A DNA stretch of 64,000 bases from Allium sativum (GCA_030737875.1 CM060922.1:232976335-233040334); one strand, 5' to 3'; shown: positions 50,410-63,170, counted from the first letter of the stretch. Made by a program: numbers and translations. Notes: generated from the letters alone by a model not told the origin.

Positions 50410-51649
50410 TACCAATTCGGCTCATAAATCTTATATCCAATAGAAATATAAACTTGTACCTTTTTGTCGGCATATCATTTTATCCTTTCCACCTGTTATT
50501 AAATTCAGCGGATACAAGGGTTATCCCAGTCAAATCCCCATCTTCTTTTATCCAAGACACAACCATTCGCTTATATCCTAAGTCGATTTTTATTTCAAAT
50601 TCGAGTTCCATTCTCGATTTCAAACTCTTAACTTCCCAATCCAATTTTCATTTCAAATTCTTATCTCGACAATCCAATTTTATTCAAGAACAAATTTTTC
50701 CTGATATCGTTCAATTTCCATTCAATTTTCACTTAACTGTTTCAATTCAATTTCAGCTTACTTTCGCAAACTTCTATTTAAATTTGTTCTTAATTCAAAC
50801 AGTCTCTTCCTGGGAATTTTAAACAGTTTACTCTTTCCAAAAATCAAAAATTTCCTTTTGAACATGTCACTGAGCCCTTAATTAATATTCCATTAGTTAA
50901 ATCGCTTCTCTATTTCTTTATCAATATTTGTTAACCAAATATTTTCAATAACCTTATTGGCCCTTTTATGTTATTGGGAAAACATTTCTGAATATCGCCT
51001 TCCTTTATTTTCTAAACTTTAGAAAATATATGCTATTTATAATTGGAAAATATTCCAATTACTTATCTCTTTTCTGATCTCGTTTATTTCTATACTTAGG
51101 AAATATTCTTTATTATATTTCCAAGCTTACACTTATTTGGGTTAAAACGGATGTTGTGTAAAACATCGTTACGACAACCCACATACTATATTCAACTAAC
51201 TCTTATTCAACATTGATCTTCGAGCCTGAAATCTTACTATTTATTTGTTAATAATGAAATCAATCAAGTTGGGGTATAACTACCTCTCAGACCTTGACTG
51301 AATAATATTTATAACGTCAAACTAGATATGACTACTTACTCGAACAATCAATACCATACAACTACTTATTCACTTTTAAACATGTATACACTTTCTCTTT
51401 CTATTCTTACGAGATTTTATTCTTAGTCTTCCTTTTTGATTTTACTATTCTATTTTTAAGTTAGCTTCCTTATCGACTTCTATATATATATATCGATACG
51501 TTGATTTCTAACTATCAAATTATCTTAAAAAAATATTCTAACTCCTTAAATTCCCAGAAAAATTCGCCATAACCTCCTTTGTACCAGGAACATCGAGATA
51601 TTTCAAATAGCCTCCCATGGCCCTCACCAATCCAAATAGAAAAAGAAAA

Positions 51650-51667
51650 AGCCAAGCGGCTAGCCGA
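51650..51667 (-). other. Conserved 3' hairpin and palindrome, G3 copy 2 (G1 type)
   Basis: AGCC-GCTT-GGCT (51650-51661) overlapping the 10-bp palindrome CGGCTAGCCG (51658-51667). The purine-rich flank AGAAAAAGAAAAAGCC is shared with G1. Confidence 0.6.
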
Positions 51668-51889
51668 TACGGCGCATAAAATCATATGAATTAAATACAT
51701 ACCTTTTCATCTAGCATTATATTTATATACCTTCATACCTTATCCATACATATCTCATGTATATTTATACATTTCTAATTCATTTCAACTTAATCCAATC
51801 ATTTAACTTAGATCGTTAAGTGATTTTCAAATTGCTGGCTTGCCCATTTCACCTTTTTATTTGAATATACATGTTCAAATATAGGTTTA

Positions 51890-52500
51890 ACTTGTTTATC
51901 AACTAATTGAATTCCATTTCAATTTTATTTGAATTTCCTATATTCAAATTCCATTTCAATTCTCTTATTCAAATTCTATATTTGAATTTCATTTCAATTC
52001 TCTTATTCAAATTCCATATTTGAATTTCGTTTCAATTTCCTTATTCAAATTCTATATTTGAATTTCATTTCAATTCTATTTGAATCTTCTATATTCAAAT
52101 TTCATTTTCACTTTCGATATTCATATCCTATATTTGAATTCCTTTATATTTTCTATATTCAAATTCTATATTTGAATTTCATTTGAATTTCTATATTCAA
52201 ACTCTATTTCAATTCCATTGAATTTCATATATTCAAACTCCCTTTGAATTTCTATATTCAATTTCTATTATTATTCTATATGAATTCTATTTTCAATTTT
52301 CTTATTTCAAATTCTATTTTGAAATTCTATATTCACTTTTCCATTATTTAAATCTTCTATATTCAAATCTCATTTGAATTTCTATATTCAAATCCCCTTT
52401 GAATTTTTAGATATTCAAATCCCCTTTGAATTTTCTTATTTAAATTCTATGTTTGAACTTCCTTTATTCAAATTCCTTTTCAAACTTTCTTTATTCATTC
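51890..52500. repeat. ATTCAAAT/ATTTGAAT dyad minisatellite in G3 interior
   Basis: Irregular repeats of ATTCAAATTCTATATTTGAA. Each unit contains its own reverse complement around a TATA centre. Confidence 0.75.
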
Positions 52501-53469
52501 TTTACATAAGTCTCGATTTCAATTCCATTTGAAATCGATATTTCTACCTTTGGAAAATAGATTTCCCCTTCAATTTCACACTTGTATTTTTATTTATGAA
52601 TTATCCAATGATAATTCTCTTCGCTTCATTTATAAACTTCGTTCATAAAAGAACTATTTATAAACTTCGTTTATAAATGAACTTATCGTTTTATTTCTTT
52701 TAAAACAAGTTAATATTTCAAATCTATTTAAAAATTCAAATTCTATATTTTAAATCCCATTTTGAAATTCAACACAACTTGACTTTCGCAAAACAAATTC
52801 AAAACAGTATCTCTGGTAGTAATTCGTCACTTACAACTCGAAAATGAATACTGATGATGCAGCTGTCATGATCAGAATCTATTTTCCAGCGATCGAAGTG
52901 AGTTCAATACTATAAAACCATTTTTAAACATTTCCACTTTGAAATTCATTTCAAAATATAATTCACACTGCTTGTAAAACAATTTAAAATCTCCCAGGGT
53001 CTTAAATTTTCCTTATTTTTGATCCAAATCCATTTACAAACAGTTATCCAATTTTCCAGAATTTCAATTCAAATTTCTGGTTTAAATTTCAGATTTAACT
53101 CATCTGATTTCACGTATTTCACTTATATGAATTCTGATTGGTTATTTACATAACCATTTAATTTATAACCTTACTCGATTTATAATAACAACCAATATAT
53201 CCAATATATTAAAATTTTGATATATATATATATATATCTTCTCTATATCAAGATATACCTTGGGTAAACTTATTTTAATTTACCCTCTTTTCAAACATAC
53301 CATGACGGTTCATCGTATTCAAGTGTTTATCAACTCCTACCGATACAGTGGATCAAACTGATCGACCAGAACTTATAAACAACTCAACCAATGAATCTCC
53401 ACAATATAAAATTTATTTTTATATCAATAACAAATACATTCACTCGTATATATACACTCAAACTCAATC

Positions 53470-53488
53470 TAGGGTATTACTAACCCTA
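53470..53488 (-). other. Leader hairpin, G3
   Basis: TAGGGT/ACCCTA stem, seven-base loop, 43 bases after the PBS in sense, as in G2. Confidence 0.6.
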
Positions 53489-53531
53489 TCTCTACCGAGT
53501 CACGCCACAGAGCCAAGTGATTCTTAACTTA

Positions 53532-53543
53532 AGCTCTGATACC
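53532..53543 (-). other. Primer binding site (initiator tRNA-Met), G3
   Basis: Sense TGGTATCAGAGC, separated from the LTR end (GTTACA) by AGTT's final two bases only, that is GT. Confidence 0.9.
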
Positions 53544-53546
53544 AAC

Positions 53547-56500
53547 TGTAACGACCCGGATTTCGAGCGACTTTGGTTATCGACATAAGCTCAATGTCGA
53601 TAACCAAAACGACGAAAAATCCTGGTAATTAGTGAAAGAATTTAGAGGGTGAGGAAAGATAAGATAGAAACTTAGAATAGAAGAAGAAGAGCACAACATC
53701 AGAGTAACACGAATCTCACAGCGGAACGAATAAATATATTTCATAACATAACTTTGAAATACAAATTTGTACTTGAATATACATATCATTATCAAAGTCC
53801 AGCACTTACAACATAGCGGAAATAACTATAGCTATATGATCCTGAAACCTCCTGCTCCAAGCTCTTCAAGTGTATCTCCAAAATCCCGACTACTTGACTG
53901 CCCGTACAAATTTAGGCACCCAAGAGTTTAGGGAAAACAAAAAATAAACTCCGGGTCAGTCATGGGACTGGTGTGAGTAAAACAGTTTAAAACAGTTCAA
54001 GCAGGTAATCGACATCTCATAAGACCACGCCGTATAATGGAACGGGTTTTTCCCTTATGAGAATCCAAAATATCTTTATATCAAAAACCTTTTGATATTA
54101 TAATAATGTCTATCAACCACAGTATATATAATCATCTAGCAGAAACGCTTTCATCTCACGCCCTACATATATAGTATACAATCAAAACCGCAAGCACATA
54201 TTGGGTAATGGATTTCCAAGTATGACAAGGTATGGAACCACCTTTCGCTTGTGTACCTCTAGAGAGGAATACACTGGGTTCAACAAGAACATCTTGCAAC
54301 CCGGCCACACATGACCGACCACTCATTTCGCTTGAGTGTATCGAATGTATATCACCAACGGTTGGGATCAGCAACCATTTCCCGATTGGGACAACATCAA
54401 CAATAGATTTTTAGAAGTAAATGAAACTCTAGATCAGGTGATTATACACCCTACTTCGATGCGACCGACTTAGCCATGCTGCCTGCCGATTTCTGTCATT
54501 TACCGGTTGTGAGGCTAGAAGCTACGCTTTATCATCACCTCAGATTCTCTTTGAATGCCACATCATCAAATCCATCCAATCACCGATTTATGTCCTCAAC
54601 AATACATTATGTGATAGCTAAAAGAAGTTTCCTTCTCCGCTTCCACTCTTGGTACGGTTGGAGAAATCAATATACGTGATCGTTTGGAAATACTTTATCA
54701 GACATCCGTCCATACAAGTCATCCCGGAACAGGATGAACCGAAGGCACTAATCTGTAAAAATGATAGCCCTTGCATAACTCCGTCTTCAATTTCCTTTGG
54801 CGTATATGATTCGCAACGCTTATGCCAATACAGAGTGGTTCTTTGGAAAATAATCCAACCGGTCTCTCCATATTAACAACGTTAAAATGGTCAAAACTTC
54901 GATAGTCTGTGATTTAACTATCGAAGAAAAACAGGTGTGCAACCAACGATATCATTTCCAAATGGAAATTATATCGATCAAACATCATTTAACATTCATC
55001 TCCTTAGTTCATTAATTTACTTATCTCCTGTTTCCCTGTATTCAATATTTCTTATTTTCTAAATTTGGAAAATATACGTTATTAACAATGGAAAACATTT
55101 CCATTTCTTGTTTTCTTTATTAGAAAACATTTCTGGTTTCTTATTTGGATAATATTTCCAAAGCTTCTTCATTGGACTTAGACAGATATTTAAACAAACC
55201 ATCGCGATGTCAACTCAAACCATTTCCTTTACTGTCGAACCTTAACTATTCCCTAGTTAAAACGAAGCCAATCAAGTTGGGGTAGAACTACCTCTCAGAC
55301 CTTAACTGAACAACATTTCTAACTTTGAAATAGGCAAAGTTCACTTTATAACTCCTTTTACTAACTTCCTTACTTAACCCTCCTTCGAATAGCTATATTC
55401 GATTGACTCCTTTCACTTAACTCTATTCGATTAACCCTTATCAATTAACTCTATTGGACTAACACTATTGGATTAACTCTATTTGACTAACGCTATTGAT
55501 TTACTCATTTCACTTAACTCCTTTCGAATAAACTATATTCGATAACTCCTTTTACTTTCTTCGAATAAACTATATTCGATTAACTCATTTGCTTCTACTC
55601 TAATCGATTAAATTAACATCGATTAGCTCTTTTTACCTTATTCTCTAATCGATTAACTAAAATCGATTAACTCTTTTTAACTTTATCTCTAATCGATTAA
55701 ACTAACATCGATTAGCTCTTTTGCTTTAACTCTAATCGATTAAACTAACATTGATTAGCTCTTTTTAATTTATTCTCTAATCGATTAACTGTATTGCTTT
55801 AACTCTAATCGATTAAACTAACCTCTATTAGCTCTTTTTACTTAATTCTCTAATCGATTAACTAACATCGATTAACTCTATTGCTTTAACTCTAATCGAT
55901 TAAACTAACATTGATTAGCTCTTTTTACTTTATTCTCTAATCGATTAACTAACATCGATTAACTCTATTGCTTTAACTCTAATCGATTAAACTAACATCG
56001 ATTAACTCCTTTTCGAATAAACTATTCATTTATAAAGATTTACTTTTAGTAACGGTTCTTCACTTTACAAATGATTTCCTTTTATTCTAACTTATCCTTT
56101 GATTTTATAAATATTTCTTTTATAAAAATTCTTTTCCTTTTCTATATAAAATCCATCGATTTTATATCAATAATTCATTTTCAAAATACACTTTGAAAAT
56201 ATTCCTTTATCAACATTAGGTATGTTATGGTATTCAACATATCAAATCACGATGATCAAAATCGTCCAAACACATAAAATCGACAATAGATTATATATCA
56301 CATCATATATCACAATATATGAATCATAGTAAAATAAATGTTGAGGAATCCAGTTGGATTCCTCCAACCTGTTTTCCTGCACAACATATGTTAAACAATA
56401 TAATATAACATCACTTTCAGTTCCATATGATATATTCTGTTAAACAGAATCGATATAGAAAATTCAACTAACTAACTAGCAGTTCAATCAAATAGTCAAC

Positions 56501-58580
56501 ACAAAGTCAATCAGACAATATCTAACAGTTCTAAAAATACAACATGAAATTATAAACTGTTCAGAGTTAGTGAGATTTACTCACTTTGGCAGTTCATCGT
56601 TAAAGAACGATAAACTGTTATTTGATTTGAATCAAACAATTAAATCCGCCGTAAATTCAATCGAGCACCGATCCATTCCCAGTCAGTTCCATTGTATTGC
56701 TTCCGTCCATACGATCCAGTCGGATCTGACTGTTCGAAATTCTAAAAACGGACGGATAAGTTATTAACATTTTAGTCTAATACATTATTTAGATTTAAAT
56801 TTAGGACTTAATATAATTAATTAAAAGGCCTCACCCACTTTTGATTATTCGGCCCATTAAGGAAAACCAACCCAGCCTCATACTAAAAACCAGACCCCAA
56901 GTTCTTCTTGGCCCATTCTTCCTTCTACAAAGCCCGCTCCACTACTTTACTTCTTTCTCGAAACGTGGAACTCACTCCTCCAGCAACTCCTCTTTCTGCC
57001 ATTTGCCAACTTTGACGACATCTAGTGCCTTCCTTCCTCAACTAAAACGCATGCAACCACCACCCTATCGCTCCTCTACTATTGGTACATCGCCATGCAT
57101 TCACACCTTAACCACTTCCATTCCTTTCTCCTACAGTGCACGTTTTAAACACTCCTGCCACTATATTACTTCTCAACTCAAACTCATTTCCATTCCAATG
57201 CTCTCCCCTCACGCACTCCTTTTCATTCATGAATCCGCAAATATTAAATACTGTCAAACTCCTCAGTTTCAAACGCTGCTTACGCTTTACTAATCACGCA
57301 TGCCCCTCCATGCTCTTCATTTCTAAAAACACTTCACCGTGCTCGCCTCCAACAACCAGTCGCTGCACCCCACAGCCATTGTCGGAGGTCCATCCAGTGG
57401 CACTGACAGAAACGCCTCACCCTGCTCAACCCGCGCCTTGAATCCCGTACATCCAGTCCATCTCCAGTTTGCCCCAAATCGACAATAAACCGAACCCTAG
57501 GTTCACGGCTTCAACTTATAACCGAAACGACCTGTTCGAACCCATCAACGCGGATATCAGCTTGTAGAGAATAGCTTCAGGATCTCATGAAAATCCCTCT
57601 TGTGATTTAAAGCTTTTTATTTCGATTGTTTTGAATATTTTCTTGTAGAATGTGGCGGCTCAAAAAGCTTCAACCGATGGAAAATTTATCAGGTCATAAG
57701 GGTTTGAAGATGTATATTTATAGGCAACCCGGTTTAGAAATTTTAAAGGATGGATTTCTTTTGTTTCCCAGAACGAAGTTTTGCCCTACTCGTTACACCA
57801 AATTCATTGTATTAAGAATTGCCATGGACAGAAATAAAAATACTGTTCTATTCATCAATGTGCCACGATCCCAAAAATATAATAATACCGGTAGATTGAC
57901 CCATATTTTGAAACTTCAAAATGTTGATTACAGGGTGCGAAATACTTCAATTAAAAAGTCGCTTATTAAATTGATTAAAAATTATAGTAAAATTCTAAAA
58001 ATTAAATTATCACTATGTCCCAAAAGAACCTTGTCTAAATTCAAACCTGATATCAAATTATTTTGAAATAACCGTTATGGCCGATAACCGATTCTATAGC
58101 GACTATTCTGAAATTTGATTTAGACATATCTCAAAATCTACCTGACGAAATCCTGATTTTCCTCTTCCACTAGAAAGATATACTCTACCAGCTCCACACG
58201 TTTCTTGTTTTACAGAAATCCGGCTTAAAATGAATCCTGTACCTTCAGTTAAAGTTCGAATCGCCAATTTACGAACTGCAGCGCCATTTCGAGCTCGATT
58301 ATAATTATAATATAATTATACGTTCAAACTGTCGTTCAAATAATATATTCGTAATTCTAATTCAATTCTAACCTGAATTAAATATCACAGATGATCCAGT
58401 TCACACCATATCGCCATTTCAGCCAATTCTGATTATTTCAAAATTAAATATATTATTTAATTTATTATTTTAATTAAATATTCACCATTATTTTATTCTA
58501 TGACCAATAAATCCTTTTAATCACCTTTTAAATTATTAAATAGATTAATTATAATACCTCTGCCAATGCGGGTCATTACA
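53547..58580 (-). repeat. G3 5' LTR, 5034 bp (right on the plus strand)
   Basis: Same content as the other G3 LTR, with probable intron 56377-56584, palindrome 56343-56364 and a somewhat shorter minisatellite (about 55585-56005). The two LTRs differ by a few per cent by eye, so G3 appears older than G2. The antisense frame at 57650-58066 is frameshifted relative to 49173-49640, which argues against coding. Confidence 0.93.
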
Positions 58581-58585
58581 AGTAT
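58581..58585. other. Target-site duplication of G3, right copy (AGTAT)
   Basis: Pairs with 44993-44997. Confidence 0.92.
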
Positions 58586-59404
58586 AGTATACAGAAGATG
58601 ATAATCACTGAAAATATGTTAACCTTATCGGGATTGCAACAGAAAAATGTATATGAGTAATGAAAAATGACTACTTTCAAAAGCCAAGATGCAATATGTT
58701 TATTATGGTGTGACCTGTTACCTTGTCTGTATGTATATACAATTATTAGAGTGATTCAAAATATAAAATTGAAGGATAAGTGCGTGTAAAAAATAAACAG
58801 GAAAATAGAATCGGTGTAGCCTGAGAAGTAAGATATAGCCCAGGTTTGTGTATGTAAAAACATACATGAAAAATAATAATTATGTTGGAAAATTAGTGCA
58901 ACGACATACCACTTATAGACAGTCTGCTTTTGTGTTTAGCAATCGTTAAGAATTTATAAACCACCTTAGATGTAGTCATTTGAGTCATCCTTCCATCTTG
59001 ACCCTTTTCATTGGAAGTCAGTCATAGAAAATAGGATCAGCATTTGTTCTCAATGCTAGAAAGAAAGAACAGGTAGTAAAAAATTCACTTGAGGTTCAAT
59101 AATAATGAAATTTCATAACACTGACTTCCATCGATTTCTACCCTATTTGCCTTAGTTAAATCATGCCTTGGTTATTAGAAACGGATCAAGAATTTACCTT
59201 GAAAAATCTGCTGTTGTGCATCCTTCACCTATAATATCAGTCTTTTGGGCTGCAAAGCACATTAAGCAAATACGCATTTTGTAAAAGATGGTTATCCAAA
59301 ACTCTTCTTCAGCTATGGTTGAAGAATGGATAATGTTATGTAGTCTTAATACAAACAATAAGGACAAATTATGATGTAATGATTAAGGTTATTTTTGTTA
59401 AAGC
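58586..59404. other. Host DNA right of G3
   Basis: Continuation of 40353-44997. AT-rich, without repeats. It contains the exon-like segment at 59198-59340. Confidence 0.6.
59198..59340 (-). pseudogene. Exon-like segment with splice donor, unrecognised
   Basis: Minus-strand open frame reading ...HSSTIAEEEFWITIF, then CLMCFAAQKTDIIGEGC, ending at TTTTCAAG followed by GTAAATTC, a good plant donor site. In copy A the same frame runs to ...STIAEE and is then interrupted by the old G1 LTR at 22694. Family not recognised. Confidence 0.3.
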
Positions 59405-61518
59405 AATGAAGAAAATCAAGGCGACTATAAATTTGAATCAAATCGCAAAGATTCGTAACCAACAGCAGCAGCAAATTAAATGTGCATCATTGTTTAATAC
59501 TATCACGTTCGTTACATTTTACATAAATAGATGGTAAAAAAATAAAATAAATGCCGTGATAATAAGCTTGTCGGGAGTATATAATAAGTACAATATTAAT
59601 CAAAGGCATCAGTCATTTCATTAGAAAAGGATATAATTGAGTCCATGGAAAAACATACAGACATAACATGGCGAAATAAAATGAAATAATTTTGAATTTT
59701 CCAGGAACTTCAATTGTAAAAAAATTAATTTTCCTATGCTGGATCAAACTTGTTATGCCCCATACCTTTTATAGGTTATAGATTTCTCAATTTCCGATCA
59801 ATCATGATTCATGACCATGGCGTGAACACGATTTTAAGGAACGTAACTCATGAACATCAATAGTAATGTGAGATGGCCAGAAAAGAATCATATGGTCAAT
59901 TAATGGAGTGTTTTCCATAATGCAAAAGATGGATCAAATAAATTTTGCCAAAAGATGGATTAAAAACAGTAATAACCAATGGTGATAATTTCTATGGAAA
60001 AAAATAAGAATATTTGGAGGTCACCAAGGGACATGCTCATATATTTGTGGAAGTTCTCCTCATCCTCCATTTCTACTTTTGTATTACGTAACTTATATCA
60101 GTTCATTACTACTCTTTGTTCTGGAATAAAATCACGAATTATAAGAGTAGAATCTATGAATTGAACACGTTGATTATGTATAAAACCAATATTATTTTAC
60201 TATCTAATTTATAATTGGGGGTATGTGCTCAGTTTAGGTCTCTCAAAAGTTAAGCTTACTGTTTTGGTTTGCTAATATATTATACTGTGAAGGGGTGTGC
60301 ACAATTTTTTTTTACTATATAGCTTAAGCATAATGTAGCGATCTGCATAAGTAGGTGAACGGATTGAATTATAATCCAATCTAGTTAAGCCTAATTCAAT
60401 GAGCTACATCCAAATTATATACGAATGGAATAAGATGGAAATTCTAATGAGAAACAACCACAAATTGAACCCAAAATACATGACTCAACAAATTTTAGTT
60501 TTTTATATTGGAAAGAGAAAAGCAACCAGTTAAAAATATGGTAATTTAGGATTACATCCAACAAGTTTAGCTAGTACATGTAAGAATAAAAATGATATAT
60601 ACAGATGATTCATACCTCACGAAATTATCATATCATAGTAGAAGAATATGGCAAATCGGTAATAAAAGAAGGGAGAGGATAAAAACTAAATCTTAAACCA
60701 TAATGCGGTGTGCATACCATGTAACATGTAAACAACGCTAATAGGAGGAAGTTGATGTAAAAAAATGAAAGAAAAAAAATACAGTCATTGGCGCAGTCTT
60801 AAATGACAGGTAGAATCCTCTATGATTAATCAGCTGCTTGGAGCGAATACCATCATGTTTTCCAGTGTTTATTATCAGTAAACCTTACAATAAAAAAGGT
60901 CAGATTAAAAATTCCCAACAATGAAAAAATTCAGAGTCAAAGTTGGGTATCTTATTTATTCCTCAGAAGCGAGCAGTGAAATATTTATAAGTCACAACAA
61001 ATTCACCAAAGCTTTTGAACAAAAACTTGGTTGAGTGCCTCTTTTTTCCTATAACTAAGTAATGATGACTTCTCTTTTCCTTCAGATTGCCATCGTCAAC
61101 CACACCGTACCTTATATTACATTGGTCATTTTCAGGAAACGAATCGATTATTCCTTTTATTTTTATTTCGGCCCAAATTTTTAACAAAGCTCGTTAACCA
61201 TAGCGAAATTTACCGTTGCAAAATTTGACAAACGTGCTATAATAGATTCCTTAAAATATTACTATGTAGTGGACTTTACATATATCATATATTTTATTAA
61301 TGCAGAAACTAATATAAATACAATATCAACATTCATATAAATATATATCAGTAATGTTATATGTAGTCTTTGCACACTGAAACGAACACTTTAAAAGAAC
61401 AAAATTAACCTTTTAAATACTCGATCTATGGTTTTGTTAATGCTTTCAATATTGAAATTGCCTAAAAGATATAGTAGTTGAAAACAAAAGCCTATAAATA
61501 TTTTCATAGCTCTTAATA
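59405..61518. repeat. Duplicated host segment, copy C
   Basis: Third copy of the 2.3-kb segment (starts AATGAAGAAAATCAAGG), cut at 61518 by E4 within CTCTTAATA. It lacks the G2 insertion and so shows the unoccupied site. Several small indels separate it from A and B. Confidence 0.8.
60963..61187 (-). pseudogene. Exon-like frame in copy C, unrecognised
   Basis: An open frame of 74 residues (KIWAEIKIKGIIDSFPENDQ, then GVVDDGNLKEKRSHHYLV, then FKSFGEFVVTYKYF) that looks like real protein sequence. It has no ATG and is preceded by a stop, so it would be an internal or last exon. Copies A and B carry TAA where C has AAA, about 31 codons before the end. No family assigned. Confidence 0.3.
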
Positions 61519-61942
61519 TGTAACACCCCGTATTTTCTGTGAACGTATAAGTAACAAATCAGAGAATAATTAATTTTTATAGTAAGAATTAAGGGAAAGG
61601 GTTACGCCATTGCGTTCGTCTCGGAATTCTGCTTGGAAACGAGTCCGAGTTTGCGAGAATCGGAGTCCGTTTGCAGGAGATATGACCCTCCGAAGTTTCA
61701 GGAATTTTCAGAATCGAAAACAGCTCGAAGTCGAATTCAAATTTCGAATTCAAAACCCAGGACAGACTGGGAAGGAAAATTCCCGCCCAGTGCCCAGGTC
61801 GACTGGGGAGTTGACTGGGCAGTCGATCCCCCCTGGCCAGGTCGACTGGGCAGTCTACCTGGTCCCCGAAACCTGGTTTTGGGGCTGGGTGCATTCTAAT
61901 GTATCTGGTCTCGTTTTCTTCCTAGATTCGTCTGCCTAAACC

Positions 61943-61950
61943 TATTTAAA
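61943..61950 (+). promoter_or_regulatory. Candidate TATA box of E4
   Basis: TATTTAAA, about 425 bp into the LTR, followed about 25 bases on by CTTCTCTACACAC, a plausible start region. Confidence 0.5.
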
Positions 61951-63009
61951 CAGCCCTAGACCTAGCCTTCTCTACACACAATTCTATTCTGCTTCTACTC
62001 TGCCTCTGTTCTAAATAAAAATAAAAATGGCGTCGCCACTCTGTTGAAATCAAAACTAGAAGCTAGTCAACATCAATCTAAGCAACTCAATTCAAACTAG
62101 AGATTAAAGCTTCTGCAACGATTCTACAACAATTAGAGTTCTTTCTTTAATCCAACCAAGGCATGTACAGTTATTTTCCGATATAAACGTTAATTCTGAT
62201 TGTGACATGAATTATAAATCTGAATCTGGGATTTTGTCTGTTCTGTTCTGTTTGGATCTACCTTATTCTGTATTTCTTTCTGCTTTCTGTTCTATAGCCA
62301 GGCTACCACGAGCCTGAGCCAATCTCATAAGAGATTAGCATACGCGAAAATATTTGGGACAATAAAATGAATAATGCATGAAATGGGCATGACCGATATG
62401 TGACTGATTTGAGGAAAGAACATAGGTTGAACTTGGAACTTAGGACATAAATCTAAGGCATATAATTGAACCTATGACTTGAGTTTTGTGGCATAATTGG
62501 ACATGGCTAATCTGTGACTGATTTAAAAAGGACATAGGTTGTAAACTAGATCTATGCATATTCTGTGAATTGGAAGAAGAGGAACCGTAGTATGTTAACA
62601 TGTGACTTGAGACTTTGGACATAACACATATTTTGAATTAAGATCTGTTTGGCATATTGTTTATATAACAATTCATGATTTGAAAGAGAATATGACTTAG
62701 GTGTGAAGATCTATATTAAGATTTGATAACTATCAAATGTGAATAACACCTAAGTAGGAGATTTTTGAATATATAACATGCATTGAAATCGACGGCTATA
62801 TTTGGTATAATTTATATGTGAATCTTTTGTACAAGGCAAGTTGAACTAAATTGGGACATGTAAGTTATGACCATAATCTGTGACATGTAAATTCAATGCA
62901 AACGTGGGGTATATGATCATAGTGTGAATCATGACAATTATTTAGGCATGCAAACTTAGGCCAAATTTATAATTAGGCAAGATATGTTTGTGAAACTTTA
63001 AGGAATGAT

Positions 63010-63170
63010 TAAATCTGTTATATTTGCCTAATTTGCTAGTTCTGCTATATTTGCCTAATCTGCTAGTTCTGTTATATTGCCTAATCTGCTAGTTCTGTTA
63101 TATTGCCTAATTTGCTAGTTCTGTTATATTGTCTAATCTGCTAGTTCTGCTATAATCTGCTATATCTGTT
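63010..63170 (+). repeat. 26-bp minisatellite in E4
   Basis: Units TTATATTGCCTAATCTGCTA plus GTTCTG. GCCTAAT recurs at about 63026, 63053, 63079 and 63105, with a variant (GTCTAAT) at 63131. Degenerate copies continue to about 63300. Confidence 0.8.

Larger units (their letters stand above)
50103..53546 (-). mobile_element. G3 interior, 3444 bp, non-coding and mosaic
   Basis: Sense order: PBS (53532-53543), leader hairpin (53470-53488), an eroded CTGATGATG palindrome (about 52848), a long AT-rich dyad minisatellite (51890-52500), a first conserved 3' block of G1 type (51535-51690, with the palindrome CGGCTAGCCG), more AT-rich sequence, a second conserved block of G2 type (50286-50470), and the polypurine tract. 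No gag or pol; the 164-residue plus-strand frame at 50328-50822 is antisense and low in complexity. Confidence 0.85.

Noticed and set aside
50328..50822. 164-codon frame in G3 interior
   Set aside because: Antisense, Phe/Ser/Asn-rich, and it crosses the conserved non-coding 3' block.
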